Source: Staphylotrichum longicolle
Lineage: Eukaryota; Ascomycota; Sordariomycetes; Sordariales; Chaetomiaceae
Length of the DNA: 64,000 nt
Direction: 5' to 3'
NCBI GenBank assembly: GCA_019096155.1
Contig: JAHCVI010000003.1
Location: 3,348,001-3,412,000, forward strand
The position numbers were made by a program, and so were the translations under genes. A model generated the notes under the pieces. It ran no database searches. It saw only the letters and a program-made list of their open reading frames with translations, and was not told the DNA's origin. Below, piece by piece: positions 11,785 to 22,743 of this stretch. Positions within the stretch are counted from its first letter, which is position 1, and each line of letters starts with the position of its first letter.

Positions 11785-12367
11785 GGTGCGCTCGACGGTT
11801 GTAAGTGCGGGACGGCAGTCGTTGTCGGTGATGGAAGAGCGAAGGGGATGGTTTCAGTAATGGGGCATTGGTTAGCGCATCCTGTTCGTGATGGCGTCAC
11901 GGTGCTGTTGCTGGGTCTCGGGCTCGGCGTGGGTATAACGGTATAACCCGAAAATGCAACAGCGCAAATGGTTCAGGTTGCTGCTGCGAGCTGCTGTTGG
12001 TGTCGGGAGCTGGAAGCTCAGGATCGCGTCTCACTGTCTGAGACACGGTAAGGGCGATACAGAACACTGTGTGGGGCTTTTGGCTGGAAGCCTTGGCCGA
12101 ATTGTACCTTAGGGGTACCGCGACCTGGGAATCGGGGACAACAACCTGGAAGACAAGACAAATATTAAAAATTCCTGTGACTGTCTTAATCGGCAGAATG
12201 CGACATAACTCTTTCTCCTGATATAGTTGCTCTATTGTATTGTCCAATCCCTGTTTTGCAGCTCGTTCGAGCGCGCATCCCAAGCAATGGAAGGGATGGA
12301 CGTGCAGAGCTCGCGTCTTGCTAAACACTGCGCGAACCAAGGAGCAGCCGAGACCACCACAACAGCC
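11785..12367. other. ARP5 promoter / DAD4 3' flank
   Basis: 583 bp between the DAD4 stop and the ARP5 start, both on the minus strand. One open frame of about 147 codons (11897-12340) has no recognisable feature. No gene is called. Confidence 0.55.
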
Positions 12368-12817
12368 TTATGCCGGGTCTTTGAGGTTGTCGGTCGCTAA
12401 TTTGTGCAATTAATGAGTACGAGCGCGGTATTCAAGAGATTTCCTTCTTACCTTCCAGGTGGAAGAGCACATTTGACTGGTAGTTCTTGAACATCTGAGC
12501 CACCAACTCGATGTTCATGTTCTGAATGTTGATCTCCTACGACGCATGTCAACAAGGCTGCTGTAATTCTATGGTTTTCTCAAAGTACTTACCTGAAGGG
12601 CCTTATTCATCACGACGATAGACTCATTGAGCTTCTCCTTCATTCCAAACAGTGAGCAGAGCAAGCCCAGGTAGCTGCATGCGGAAAGCGACGTACCACG
12701 TTGGTGATGATGCGAGAGAGCAGCAGGTTCTGCTGATGTTCATGTGGGCTTTCCTGCTTACACATCAGCGGATAGTTTTGATGAGATACCTGAGGTTTTG
12801 TCTTTGAGTCATACCAT
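12368..12817 (-). CDS. DAD4: DASH/Dam1 complex subunit Dad4, five exons with a start-codon-only first exon
   Basis: Exons are 12817-12815, 12753-12697, 12637-12593, 12536-12452 and 12396-12368, giving 219 nt and 72 aa, the usual Dad4 length. Introns are 61, 59, 56 and 55 bp with GT..AG ends. Dad4 is part of the ring-forming DASH complex that couples kinetochores to spindle microtubules. Recognisable segments are ESPHEHQQNLLLSRIITNV, EKLNESIVVMNKALQ, NIELVAQMFKNYQSNVLF and the end ATDNLKDPA. The second exon opens directly with GAA for residue 2, and the only ATG that fits is a lone codon followed immediately by gtatga. So exon 1 supplies just the initiator Met. Only the first exon is less certain than the rest. 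Confidence 0.93.
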
Positions 12818-13114
12818 TATGGCAACCACAGATGCCTATCGGAGACACTTTGGGAGATCGGTAGGTAGTTTAGAGTCGAATGTGAACTTACAGACACCAG
12901 GAACAACGCATGGGTTGACCCCACCCCCACATTCAGGTCCAAGAGGGTCCATGGCGCGAATGGTAACAGTGCGAATATCTTAAGCGGTGAGACATGGCAG
13001 AGCCAGCAACTGACCGGGCTCTCGCCGAATCCCTTGTCAACATCGTCAGCTCCCCATTGCATCAATCGACCTCAACATATCTCAAACGCGTCACAAACCC
13101 ATCAATCGCGCAAG
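12818..13114. promoter_or_regulatory. Bidirectional DAD4/IES6 intergenic region
   Basis: The two start codons are 297 bp apart and divergent, so this short segment must hold both promoters and both leaders. No specific factor site is claimed. Confidence 0.6.
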
Positions 13115-13723
13115 ATGTCGAACCCAGAAGCCCTGGCCGCGCAGGCCGCGCACCAAGCGCTCATCGAGGAGCTCGACATCCACTCGATCCATAAGAGCTT
13201 CCGCAACCCGCACTGGCGCCCCAACCAGCGCCGCAACAAGAATGTCAAGGCCATCCTCGGCGATGCCTCGCGCAAGGAAGCCTCCGTCATGGCGACCCCG
13301 CGTGGTGATAGCGGCACCGCGACCCCCGCCTTGCAAGACAACGATGGCCTCTCCACCAGCGGCACCTCTACTCCAGCTGTCCCCTCTGCCGCGGCCACAC
13401 CAAACTTGCAACCAAACCTCGCCCAGGCGTCGCGCAGCCTGTCCAAGCTGGTCCTCGAAAAGACTCTGTCCACGTCGTCAAAACTGCCAAACGGTGCGAC
13501 TTCGTCGGCACCCACAGCGACCTACACCAACATTGAGAGCGCCCCGAGCCTAGCGCCGCTGAAGCACTACTGCGACGTGACGGGCTTGCCCGCGCCATAC
13601 CTGGATCCTAAGACGAGACTGAGGTATCACAACCGCGAGGTGTTTGCCATGATTAGGACCTTGCCACAGGGCGTCGGAGAGCAGTTCCTGGAGGCGAGAG
13701 GCGCCCATACGGTCCTTAAGTAG
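13115..13723 (+). CDS. IES6: INO80 complex subunit Ies6 (YL1_C domain)
   Basis: Single exon, 202 aa. Translation is placed at the ATG at 13115 (MSNPEALAAQ, purine at -3); the frame is open upstream but only with non-ATG codons. The N-terminal part is helical and basic (ELDIHSIHKSFRNPHWRPNQ, RRNKNVKAILGDASRKE). The middle is a Ser/Thr/Pro/Ala-rich linker. From about residue 150 comes the YL1_C domain: LKHYCDVTGLPAPYLDPKTR, then LRYHNREVF. Ies6 binds Arp5, and the pair acts as a module of INO80 contacting the nucleosome. The gene is divergent from DAD4 and close to ARP5. Confidence 0.92.
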   Translation: MSNPEALAAQAAHQALIEELDIHSIHKSFRNPHWRPNQRRNKNVKAILGDASRKEASVMATPRGDSGTATPALQDNDGLSTSGTSTPAVPSAAATPNLQPNLAQASRSLSKLVLEKTLSTSSKLPNGATSSAPTATYTNIESAPSLAPLKHYCDVTGLPAPYLDPKTRLRYHNREVFAMIRTLPQGVGEQFLEARGAHTVLK

Positions 13724-14158
13724 AGGGCGCGCTGGTCCAGGGACATGAAAGCCCATCCAGGCATCAGAGGGTGGTTGACGTCGTTGCGGTTCTGCATCGT
13801 AGGTACTTTAGTATGGGGCAAGAGCAGTGTTACCTTGCGTACCGCAATTGCCCTCGATGCTTCCTCCGCCAAACGCCAGACCCGAGTTCGCCTCGTTCTT
13901 GCCTCGCCCCCGGGCCAGAGCTACCTGTTTGGTTGACATGACGTGCTCTTGTCGAGCAGACAATTCCGCTCTTTTGCTCTCGTTATCTGGCAGTCACCGA
14001 CCCAGCCACGCCACACAGCCAAACAGTATCGACTACGACTCCGTCATGCTCTTTTCGATCAGCAATTAATCGGGCTTCGTTCTACGTTGCGCTACTAAGT
14101 GGGCACGGAAGACACACGTTTCATTCCTTAATCGGCCGTCAAGCCCAGGAAACCAAAA
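13724..14158. other. Intergenic between IES6 and small membrane protein gene
   Basis: 435 bp of IES6 3' sequence and the promoter of the next plus-strand gene. No further feature is recognised. Confidence 0.55.
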
Positions 14159-14615
14159 ATGACTTCCTCGCCGCTTGCGACTCCGACCCGCGATTCCATC
14201 CCAGAACCCCCCGTAACTCCTCAAGCCCAAACCTACGCGCGACATACCCCGTTCAACCCGCTCGGAAACTTCACACCCACGCCGAGCACTCGGACGGACG
14301 TACCGCTGCTGCCGACCAACAATCCGGTCTCGCCTTTGCCCAGCGTCAATGAGAAACGTGGGCTGTGAGCAACGCCCTGCTTTGACAGCATCAAAACATC
14401 AAACGGTTACTAACGGGCGTTTCCTTGGCAGGAGGTCGAAATGGCGGCGGGCTCTGAGCGGGTTCAACGAACTGCTTCTGGGTAAGGAGAAGGCATCGGT
14501 GTATTGGTACGCGAGCCTGCTGTCCGTCATCGCCGCTCTGATTGTCACATTCTCGAGCATCTTCGGCTGGCCAGCCTTGCCTATATGGGAATATCTCCGA
14601 CATGTGACGCGTTGA
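14159..14615 (+). CDS. Small single-pass membrane protein of unknown function
   Basis: Two exons (14159-14364 and 14432-14615) join in phase to give 129 aa. The 67-bp intron has a gtgagc donor, an ACTAAC branch site at 14409-14414 and a cag acceptor. The N-terminal 70 residues are Pro/Ser/Thr-rich and probably disordered (MTSSPLATPTRDSIPEPPVT). A basic stretch follows (RSKWRRAL), then one hydrophobic segment near the C-terminus (YASLLSVIAALIVTFSSIFG) and a short tail ending LRHVTR. This suggests a tail-anchored or single-span protein with the long segment cytosolic. I do not recognise the family. The clean intron and consistent frame make a real gene likely. Confidence 0.72.
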
Positions 14616-15549
14616 GAGGGAACGGACGCTTTCCATGGGCGCCTGAAGGAGCACAATACGTCGACTTGGTTCGAGGGGGCACTCTCAACCGAGTGCGGGC
14701 ATTTACGAGCGGGTGAGGGACAGAAGGGGTCATCAGGGGTGTCAGGGCGTCATGGCGGCGAGAGCAGGGCAACTTCACTTCACAGAGTCACTCAATACAT
14801 ATATGTGTGTACGACCAACAAAGTCAAACCCCAACTACGCACTCGCTGCCTCTCGGCAGCAAGATGACAGTCGACGCTCCGGCTTAATCGTGATCAGGTT
14901 GTTCTTTGCCTTGTGTTGTTTCGACAGATCACCGAGAGAGGACGGAGAAGAACCAAACTCAGTTGCTCCAGCAGATGCTGCAGCCGCCGCGGCAAGTTGA
15001 GAGAGGGTTGAAGAGATGACTTACGTTCCATTTCCATCAAATGAAGAGCTCAAACCCAGGCAGAGCAGCATTCTTTGCTCGAATCAGAGCATAGGTTGAC
15101 TGACGGCTTCTTCAAGCGGCAGACATCTTGAGCCGTGCCTGACTTGCAGCTAAACTCGCTGCGAGCGCACGGTTTTTGGGCCCCAAGGTGCGTCCACGGC
15201 AGCGGGGAGCTGTGTTTCAAGACGAGAGTTTGAGCCTCGAAATTCTGTCGTGCAAAATCATTTGCAGATCCAACAGAAGCGGGTCCAGATATTTTCCGCC
15301 GACATCCAATCGCAAACGAACGATTGCCTGCCGGACTAGGTCCCCTGCATCCAACGGCAATGTGTCGCCTTGGCGGGCTTTGTGCCCTTTTCGTGTCTGA
15401 CAAGTCGCGGCGCATTCGAGAAACCAGCGAACAACACGATCCTCCAGCAGTCTGCCGTCGTTGATTTCCACGAATCCAAGTTTCTCTGCGCTTTGCCTCG
15501 AGACTCGGCTCCCCGGCTCCCAGTTCCCACACAGAAATCGCCCGACAAG
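14616..15549. other. Upstream region of GOT1
   Basis: 934 bp without a recognised gene. An open frame of about 170 codons on the minus strand (15050-15559) lacks any motif and overlaps the GOT1 start, so it is rejected. Probably promoter and leader of GOT1. Confidence 0.5.
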
Positions 15550-16284
15550 ATGCCGACAATGTGGTTATCAGACTCGCAAAGTATGTTTCCCCCTGACCCC
15601 CCCTATCTTGTCAGCTCCCAGACTGCGCCCGAGTTCCCCTCCAAGAAGTAGTCGTAATGAACAAAAGCTGACATGATTGTCCTTTAGAAATTGGAGTCGC
15701 CTTCTGCTCCGGCGGTATGTCAACCCTTCCCCCACCGAGAACTCGTCTCCCAATGAACCGCCCTCGCCGAATACCGGTCGAAGCACCCTCCTTTCCGATC
15801 CACGAAACCAACAACTAACCCCCACCCTCCTCACCAGGCGGCTTCTTCCTAATAGGCGGCGTAATACTCTTCTTCGACCGCGCCATGCTCGCAATGGGCA
15901 ACGTAAGTCCCTCCTCCCCCAACCTCCCCCCTTTGCCCCCCTCCCCCCCTTCCACGACTGAACTAACCCATCCCCCTCCACCCAACACAGATTCTCTTCC
16001 TCATCGGCCTCACCATCATCATCGGCCCGCAAAAGACGGCCCTCTTCTTCGCGCGCAAGCAAAAGCTCAAAGGCACCGCCGCCTTCTTCGCGGGGCTGGC
16101 GCTGATCCTGCTGCGGTGGCCGCTCGTCGGGTTCTCGTCGAGCTGTACGGCATTATGGTGCTGTTTGGGATTTCCTGGGACCATCGCCGGCTTCGCGCGC
16201 AACGTGCCCGTCGTCGGGCCCTACATCGGCATGGCGGTCGACAGGATGGGGCTGGGCGGCGGCGGAACGCCGAGTTGCCTGTAA
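15550..16284 (+). CDS. GOT1: GOT1-like Golgi/ER vesicle-transport membrane protein, with locally altered frame
   Basis: Exons 15550-15580, 15688-15714, 15838-15902 and 15991-16284 give 138 aa, the same length as yeast Got1, a small multispan membrane protein in ER-Golgi transport. Family features are the N-terminus MPTMWLSDSQKIGVAF, the segment GGFFLIGGVILFFDRAMLAM, and NILFLIGLTIIIGPQKTALF with the basic loop ARKQKLKGT. Between about 16131 and 16185 the frame reads a Ser/Cys-rich stretch (SSSCTALWCCLGFPG). The expected hydrophobic segment (VELYGIMVLFG) is present in another frame. The normal frame resumes at TIAGFARNVPVVGPYIG. Two mutually compensating indels, real or from sequencing, best explain this. 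Identity is strong; the protein sequence in that patch is doubtful. Confidence 0.87.
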
Positions 16285-17032
16285 AAGGGGGCTGGGCTGG
16301 CTGGTAACAAGACTGGTGGTGAAGGGGGAGGGGATGTGTGTGTGATGGACGAAGTGTGGGGGATGGCTACTATGACAAGGCGCTTTTTAATTACGCGGGC
16401 GTTCAGTTTGGAACACCAATTCGATTCGATTCGGCGCAGGCAGGACATGGGATAAAGGAAAAGAGAGGGGGGTGGTCTTATACGGCTTCATTTGCCCGGT
16501 TCCTTTGAAGAGATGGAGGGGTATCATGACGGCGTTGGGCGACGTTATACCCGTGTTATGTATACTATGGCGGCTCTTGACATTCGATGGGAGGAAAGGG
16601 ATTGCTGTGCGAACAGCATTGGGACGCATATAGAAGGAAACGCGCTGTGCGCATTGTCTGGACAAGGAAAAGCCGGATAGAGGTTTGCGCGCAGAAGGCG
16701 ATGAGGGAGACGCACAAGGATATGTTGGACATGCAGGAACACGCCTCTCGCAGCTCCTGGACCTTGGCCCAGCCTAGCTACACGAAACCAGCCCTGCAGC
16801 GGCGTCAAAGTCAAGGCTTCCTCATCCACACAGGGAATTCTTCGGCTTCACCGTCAAAACACACCCGTCAAGTTTCCCCTCTGCTCGAGTCTATTATGTA
16901 CCGCATCGCTCCTCCCCAAAGTCGTCACTGAAGAAAAGGGTGACCTCGTATCGAAACCTTTCCTGGCTATCTATCCATCATAGCCCCGCTCCTGGACTAC
17001 CTCTCTCGCATATCGGACACGGCGCGGACGGC
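16285..17032. other. Convergent 3' regions of GOT1 and profilin
   Basis: 748 bp between two converging stop codons. No motif-bearing open frame, repeat or RNA gene was recognised. Confidence 0.55.
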
Positions 17033-17795
17033 TTAGTAGCCGACGCCGACCAGGTAGTCGGCGAGGGCCTGGACGGTCTGTGTCGCGTTGCCGGCCTGCG
17101 CGTGCTCGGGATGGTGGCCGATGAGGATGGCCTGCTTGGACTTGGCAATGCAGACACCGATCTTGCCCTGCAGTTCGGGCAAAAGAAGACGGCTTAGCGG
17201 ACCTGTTTTCTCTGGTGGGGTGGCGAAGTGGGTGGAAGAAAACAACGTACCTGGCGAGCGTACAGGCTCCCTTCATCGATCCTCGCAACGACGTAGCGCT
17301 CGCCAGCAATAAACAGGCCCTCTGCGAAAGCCTTGTCTGACGCCGGGCCGCTGCCCTTGCTCGACTCCTCGATGATGGTGGCGATGGTCTTGAGCTCCGC
17401 GGGTTTGAGCTAGAAGTGGGAGACGTTAGATCCAGCTTGCTTTTCTTTCCAGACAGGGAGGCCGATGCTAAGCGCAAAAGATATCGACGGCCAGCGATGA
17501 ACTTCGGGTTGAATCTTACGTCGAAACCGGAGGTTGTCGCCCAGACGCTGTCGCCGGCGATGCTGACGATGCAGGCCTTGTCGATGTGGCCGGAGCCGAC
17601 GAGGCTGGACAGTCAGAGTCAGAGATGTGAACTCGACATGATTGAAGATGGGTTTGTGTCCCGCAGGGGGTGGAATTCGACGGCGTACCTCGAGTCAACA
17701 TAAGCTGTAAAGCTCGGTGTTAGCTCCTGATCCCAGATCCTGAGCAGAGGTGGGGTTCAGCTGCGGCGGGAGCAGCGCGTACCTTGCCAGGACAT
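17033..17795 (-). CDS. Profilin, five exons
   Basis: Exons are 17795-17783, 17704-17689, 17604-17520, 17409-17251 and 17167-17033, giving 135 aa. All four introns are GT..AG and in phase. Profilin binds G-actin and poly-proline ligands such as formins, promoting actin assembly at growing hyphal tips and septa. The first residues MSWQAYVDSSLVGSG are the classic profilin N-terminus. The rest follows the family pattern: DKACIVSIAGDSVWATTSGF, EGLFIAGERYVVARIDEGS, and the C-terminal GKIGVCIAKSKQAILIGHHP and ALADYLVGVGY. The first two exons are very short (13 and 16 nt), as is common in fungal profilin genes. Length is slightly above the usual 126-131 aa. Confidence 0.95.
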
Positions 17796-20644
17796 GATGG
17801 GCGCGGTGTTTTTGCGAGTGAAAAGTGTTTGGGTTTTCAACGCAGGCGAGGGAGAAGCAAAGTATGCAGAAAGCAGCGATGGTTCCCGGTGGGCGATTTG
17901 GCGGTGTTGCGGAAGTTATCGGTGGACGATCAGTTTTGGGTCTCTCAACGGCTTCGTACCCCGCCAGACTGACCCCAGTCTGCCCAGTGCATCACCTCAG
18001 AGAGGAGGGGTTAATGTCAGTTTCCATTGCATTATGTCAGCATTTGCGTTCCACCAGCTGACCGCCAACTCAACGAGCGACAAAGAACTGCACCACTGTG
18101 GCTCCCAGTGGGTTTTGTTCGGCTCAACTTGTCCGTTTCCAGTAACAAAACTTGTTGTCTGACCCAGTCGCCCAACAACGGGAGCATCCACAGCGGAATG
18201 TAAAGCTGCAACTGACCTACCGGGAATAACGCCAACTTCATTGAAAAATCAAAATGGGTTGTCCGTCTAACTAGTTGCTAATAGGTGTTGTCGATTCCAC
18301 CATTGCTGTGGAGGAGTACAGAGCTGAGTTTTGGTGACTGGGCCGTGTCGGCGGACTGAACCACAGAATTGCTCTCAGCTGAAAACGCGTGAGATGCTGC
18401 TGGTGGCCCCGACAACCGAGCCGTCTTGTTTACTCGAAAAAAACTTGGTACGCTGCAGTCGGGCCTCATCGAGCTAACATTTTACCCGACATTCAAGGGG
18501 TTTGCAGCGATTCACTGGCATCTGGCAACAACCCCTTCCGGTGTCGCCGATGGATGCGCTGTAGTGCGCATGTCGAAGAAACACCCCTCCGCAACTTGAT
18601 TCTGATGGCACGCGTCCGAGACATCTGGAGGCAGATCACGCAAATCAGTCAACCCAACACCTCCAATTTGATGTCGCTCAAACACGTTCTAGAAGGCCAG
18701 GCGAGCCCAGGATTTACCCGTCCAAGCGGGTAATCGTCCAATGCGATCCACGCAGCGCCCGAACTCGACCGAACTGGATCTTCCATCACCACTTGGGTTG
18801 TCTCCCTCGCATTCCCGTTCTGTGAGGCCAACTGCCACAAGCCAAAACTCAGCAGATCCTCGCATGCCAGCGCAGCTTCTGTGGGGATTTGTATTTCTGA
18901 GACGTAGCCTCGCGGCACGACCCCTGTATCTCTCGGTACCGCTGATGCGTTGACGATGGGAATGTCACTTGGCCTCAGCTCGAGGGGCAGGCCGCAGTAA
19001 CATCGGACGAGAACGACGCGACACGCGACAGACGGTTCAGCATCCGCAAAGTCAGCTTTCTTTGGTTGGCGCCAACTTGGAACCTAGATTGACAAATTGA
19101 CGTGAAACCAAACTTAGCACCGGCCAGTCCGGCACTTGCTGTTTTTGTGGAGTTCGGAAGCTTAACTGACTTTCGCCTTGATCCTTTCCCGTCGCTAACG
19201 TTAGCTCGACTCGGTTCAGATGCGCTGGTCTTTAATCTCGGCTCCTTTTAATTTCGACAGCGTCGCAGAGCTGCGGCGAGGACTGCGAGAAGGCCGTGTC
19301 ACCACATGTCACCACATGTCACCGCATCGCGACAAACGATCGATCTCGGGAGGGCTTCGGAACATTCCAAGACTTGGCGTCCTTGGGTGAAGCCAGAAAC
19401 GCCCCGCTTGCTAGCGTGGCCGCCCCTGAAGGAGCAAGTGTCATTAAAGATTCGGGGGTTCGCAAGCCCATCTCTTTGGAGGAAGCCCCTCGGCGCCCCT
19501 CGGCCGTCATGGAGGGGGTGTTTCGTCATGGAAGAACCAGAAAGGATCGACGTCGTCTTGAGCACAATATCGCGCACGTGGTTGCCACCAGCTTGCCCCC
19601 CAAGAACATGGCTCATTCTCTCAGGAGATCAGTTTTATAGCCCAGATATTGAGCCTATTCGCAACCACGCCGCTCTTGACCGGCGGCGCGCCTCTCCGTC
19701 CCTGCATCGGGCCAGCGGTGCAACCATGGAGAACGGAGGCTTGTCAGCTTCTGAGACAGCATTCCAGAGTACATACCCCGGCCTGGAGTGGCTGCCTGGG
19801 GTCCCCGCAAACAGGGGTTCGGCCGTCCCCCCCTGGCCCTCGATGGTTAACCTCAAAGGGCAACGGGACATGCTGCTTGACGGACTCCGCTGTGTGTTTC
19901 CCATCGTGGGCGCAAGTGAACCCTGCTGGCGATCAACCTCGTTCGAAATACCCGCCGTGCTTCTCAGACCAACATGGTCCTCTGAAAGCGAGCAAAGTGT
20001 CGAGGCGAAGCTTCAAAAGTCTTCAGGCTCAAGTTCGTCCCGAGTGAGTGAGATGAGCCCATAAGCATATGTAAGTGATAATCTCCCGCAGTCTTCCACT
20101 CAGGACCCTTCCCGAGTGCCTTGATCTGTTTGGCTATGAGCCTGGCAGAAGGCTGCCATTTCCTTGTTCCCTTGGTTTGCATTTTTTGCGGCGTCTGCCA
20201 TTTTCAGAGGGCGGCTCGCGCTCTCCATTCGTCCAGCAGGACTCCTCCGTGATTAGACGATATTTCGAAACCATCCCAAGGACAAGGCCCAGTCCTGCAC
20301 CTTTTGATCGGACGAGGACAGCAGAACCCCTTGCTGTCCGCTAAGTGGATGCAATCCACTGATGTTCAACGGGCGCCATGATGAAAGCGGTTAGGCGCCA
20401 CAGCCCGCTGTGGCCAGGGACAGGGACAACGCCAGCGGGCAGGGTGGGCAGAGTGGGCAGAGTGGGCGTGGTGGTGGATGGTTGCGGCTGTTGAGCCTGC
20501 CAATGGCCAGAACGAGGGACTCGTGCACGGAGCACCCCCCTTGACAACGGACAAGGCCGTGTATCAGATCTTACCCTGCGTCCACGGGATGCAAGCAGAC
20601 AGGGCGGACGCCCACCTCCTCAAAATGCTGCCATCCCGCCCGTC
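17796..20644. other. Gene-poor interval upstream of profilin and the 20.7-kb gene
   Basis: About 2.85 kb without a recognisable gene. It contains a threefold ten-base repeat (TGTCACCACA units) at about 19297-19325 and GTGGGCAGA repeats near 20440-20470. An open frame of about 250 codons on the plus strand (19306-20064) has no ATG-context or domain support. The missing 5' exon of the next gene may lie in its right part. Confidence 0.45.
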
Positions 20645-20740
20645 TTGTTTCCCGGTGGGAAGAACCCTTACCTTGATCGCCCTCTCCCTCCGCCGCCGTC
20701 TAAAACCACCGCTCTACCCCCCAGCACGAAACCGTTGATC

Positions 20741-22743
20741 ATGCCCGAGAGACCAAACACCTCTTCAGGCCCAGGCTCCGTCAAACCGGTCGGCACGAGA
20801 CCCAACTTTGATAAAAGGCTCTCCAAGGACGACATGGCCCTGGCTGGCCCGATGGGAATGGGGAAGGGGAAAGACATGCCACCCTATGCCCCCCCTTCCA
20901 ACCTCTGGCTTCTCGCGCCAGAAGCCAGCCCTCAAGGGAGGCGGACGCCATCTCCAGCGCCCGTTGCGTCACCTCTTCAATCTTCAGGTTCTGGGGAGAT
21001 ACCAATCGGGATGGCCTTGGGAAGCCCAACGAGGGACTTTACCCCCTCTGGAAGTCCCTATGTCAGCGGGCCACACGCCGGATGGCAGCCACAGGCAAAG
21101 ACAACCGTCCACATCAGCTCTACCGGCTCACCAGCGTCGACCCCAGAACCCAAGATGCAGAGAACCAAGACGCAAAAGAGAAGGCTCTTCGGCTCACTGT
21201 TTGGGGGCAAGAAGCATGCCGAACCGCCCAAAACTGCAGCACCCGTCGAAACGGATCGCAGCGGCTCGTCCATGACTGGCTCCGTCTCCAGTGCGGACGC
21301 GCTTCCGGCGAGGAGTAACACTGTCGGTGGCAAGAAGGCCCCGAAGCACAAGCCCATCGTCATCGAGGTGCAACCAGAGCCACAGCCAGAGCCGCAGCCG
21401 GACATCATCGTCGAAGAGCCGAGCTGGGCGACCATCTCAGAGCCCATTCCCTCCGTCACCTCTGGCGGTCTTGGAGGTCTCGGGTTGCTCAGTGTTGATA
21501 TTCCCGACATCAGGTTAGAGCGGTACAGCGTCATGTTCAGCGGTGTACTGAACCCCAACGGCACCAAGTCTTCACTGCTGGAACGGCGTCAGGCGACTCT
21601 GGAGAAACTCAAGACCATCAGTGACAGGGTAGAGAACGAAGACAAGGCTCGGCCGCGGAGGGCTACCTCACCACAACCCATGAAGTCGCCCGCGTTTTCG
21701 CTCTTCCCGCACACACCGACCCGGCACTCGGGTATGCTCGCTGCCTCCGGGCCGGGAATGTCATCAACAACATCACTGGCCCTGCCCCGCACACTCACGC
21801 GGTCAAACACGTCCCCCGCTTTCCTGCCGTCGCCGTCGAGGGCAAGCTTCGAGCCGCGCCAGCAGGGCTCGCCAGAGCGGCTCCGGAAGGAAAAGAAAAC
21901 AGTCACCGTCATCTCACCACGGACAATGGACGAGCGCAACCGGGCGGCCCAAGTCGAGCGGCTCCGCGAGCAGCAGCAGGCGCAACAAAAACAACAACAA
22001 CAAACCCGCCAAACCACCGCCACCTCCACGAAGCCCGCCTTTTACTTCGGCCCCAACGAGTCCTCCCTCATCCTCGACTCGCCGCCAGCCTCCCCGACCT
22101 CCTCCATCTCCTCCTCGGACTCTGAATTTGATCAACCCACCACCACCACCACCACCACCATCACCGTCGCCCGCAACCGCCTCCCGCTCAAACCCGCCCT
22201 CCCCACCGAACCCCAATGGCAAATCATCACCCCGCCCTCCTCCACGACCTCCACAACCGCCTCTCCCTCCCTAAATACAACCACAACCTCCCTCCCGCCC
22301 CACAAAGCCAACCCCAACCCCAAACGAAGAACCGCTCCCCCTCCACCTCCACCACCACCTCTTCCTCCACGTCCGCCTCCGCCTCAGCAGCCTCCTCCCG
22401 CCCCTCCCTCGACAGCATCCGCACCACCGGCGCCGCCTCCACCACCACCACCGCCACGACCGGCGGCATGTCCACGACCACCTTTGGCGGGCCCCTCCCG
22501 CGCGTCTCGGTCGACGAGGAGGACGCGGCGCTGAAAGCGGCCGTCGAGATCTCGATCGCGCGGCAGATCAGCATCTCGCGGCAGCAGCGGCGGCTGCTGC
22601 GGCCGTTTGGCGTGGGCGCCATGACCATGTCCTCCTCCTCTTCGTCGTCGGCGGGTGGTGCGAGGGGGCGGGGCGTGACGTTGGTGGGGCGGGGAATCAT
22701 CACGTTGTTAGTGCGGAGTTGGGAGGAGTGGCGGGGGGCGTGA
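20741..22743 (+). CDS. Disordered filamentous-fungal protein of unknown function, frame break near the C-terminus
   Basis: The frame is open from about 20490 to 22534. The first in-frame ATG is at 20741, but the codons before it (...PPVLFPGGKNPYLDRPLPPPP...) look coding, so a 5' exon upstream is probable and was not resolved. The protein is Ser/Pro-rich with a basic patch KTQKRRLFGSLFGGKK, a GGLGGLGLLSVDIPDIRLERY segment, and a Gln-rich run (EQQQAQQKQQQQ). Past about 22300 this frame turns into poly-proline. The next frame instead carries SRPSLDSIRTTG and the ordered-looking DEEDAALKAAVEISIARQIS, SRQQRRLLRPF. A single missing base between about 22216 and 22400 would join them, and no intron donor is available there. 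No enzymatic domain is seen. It may be a scaffold or signalling protein, but that is a guess. Confidence 0.65.

Noticed and set aside
13034..13114. Longer N-terminus for Ies6
   Set aside because: The upstream part begins with TTG, not ATG, and the ATG at 13115 has good context and matches the expected start of the protein.
19306..20064. Possible 250-aa protein
   Set aside because: No conserved segment, no plausible promoter-to-stop structure, and overlapping frames of similar length on both strands.
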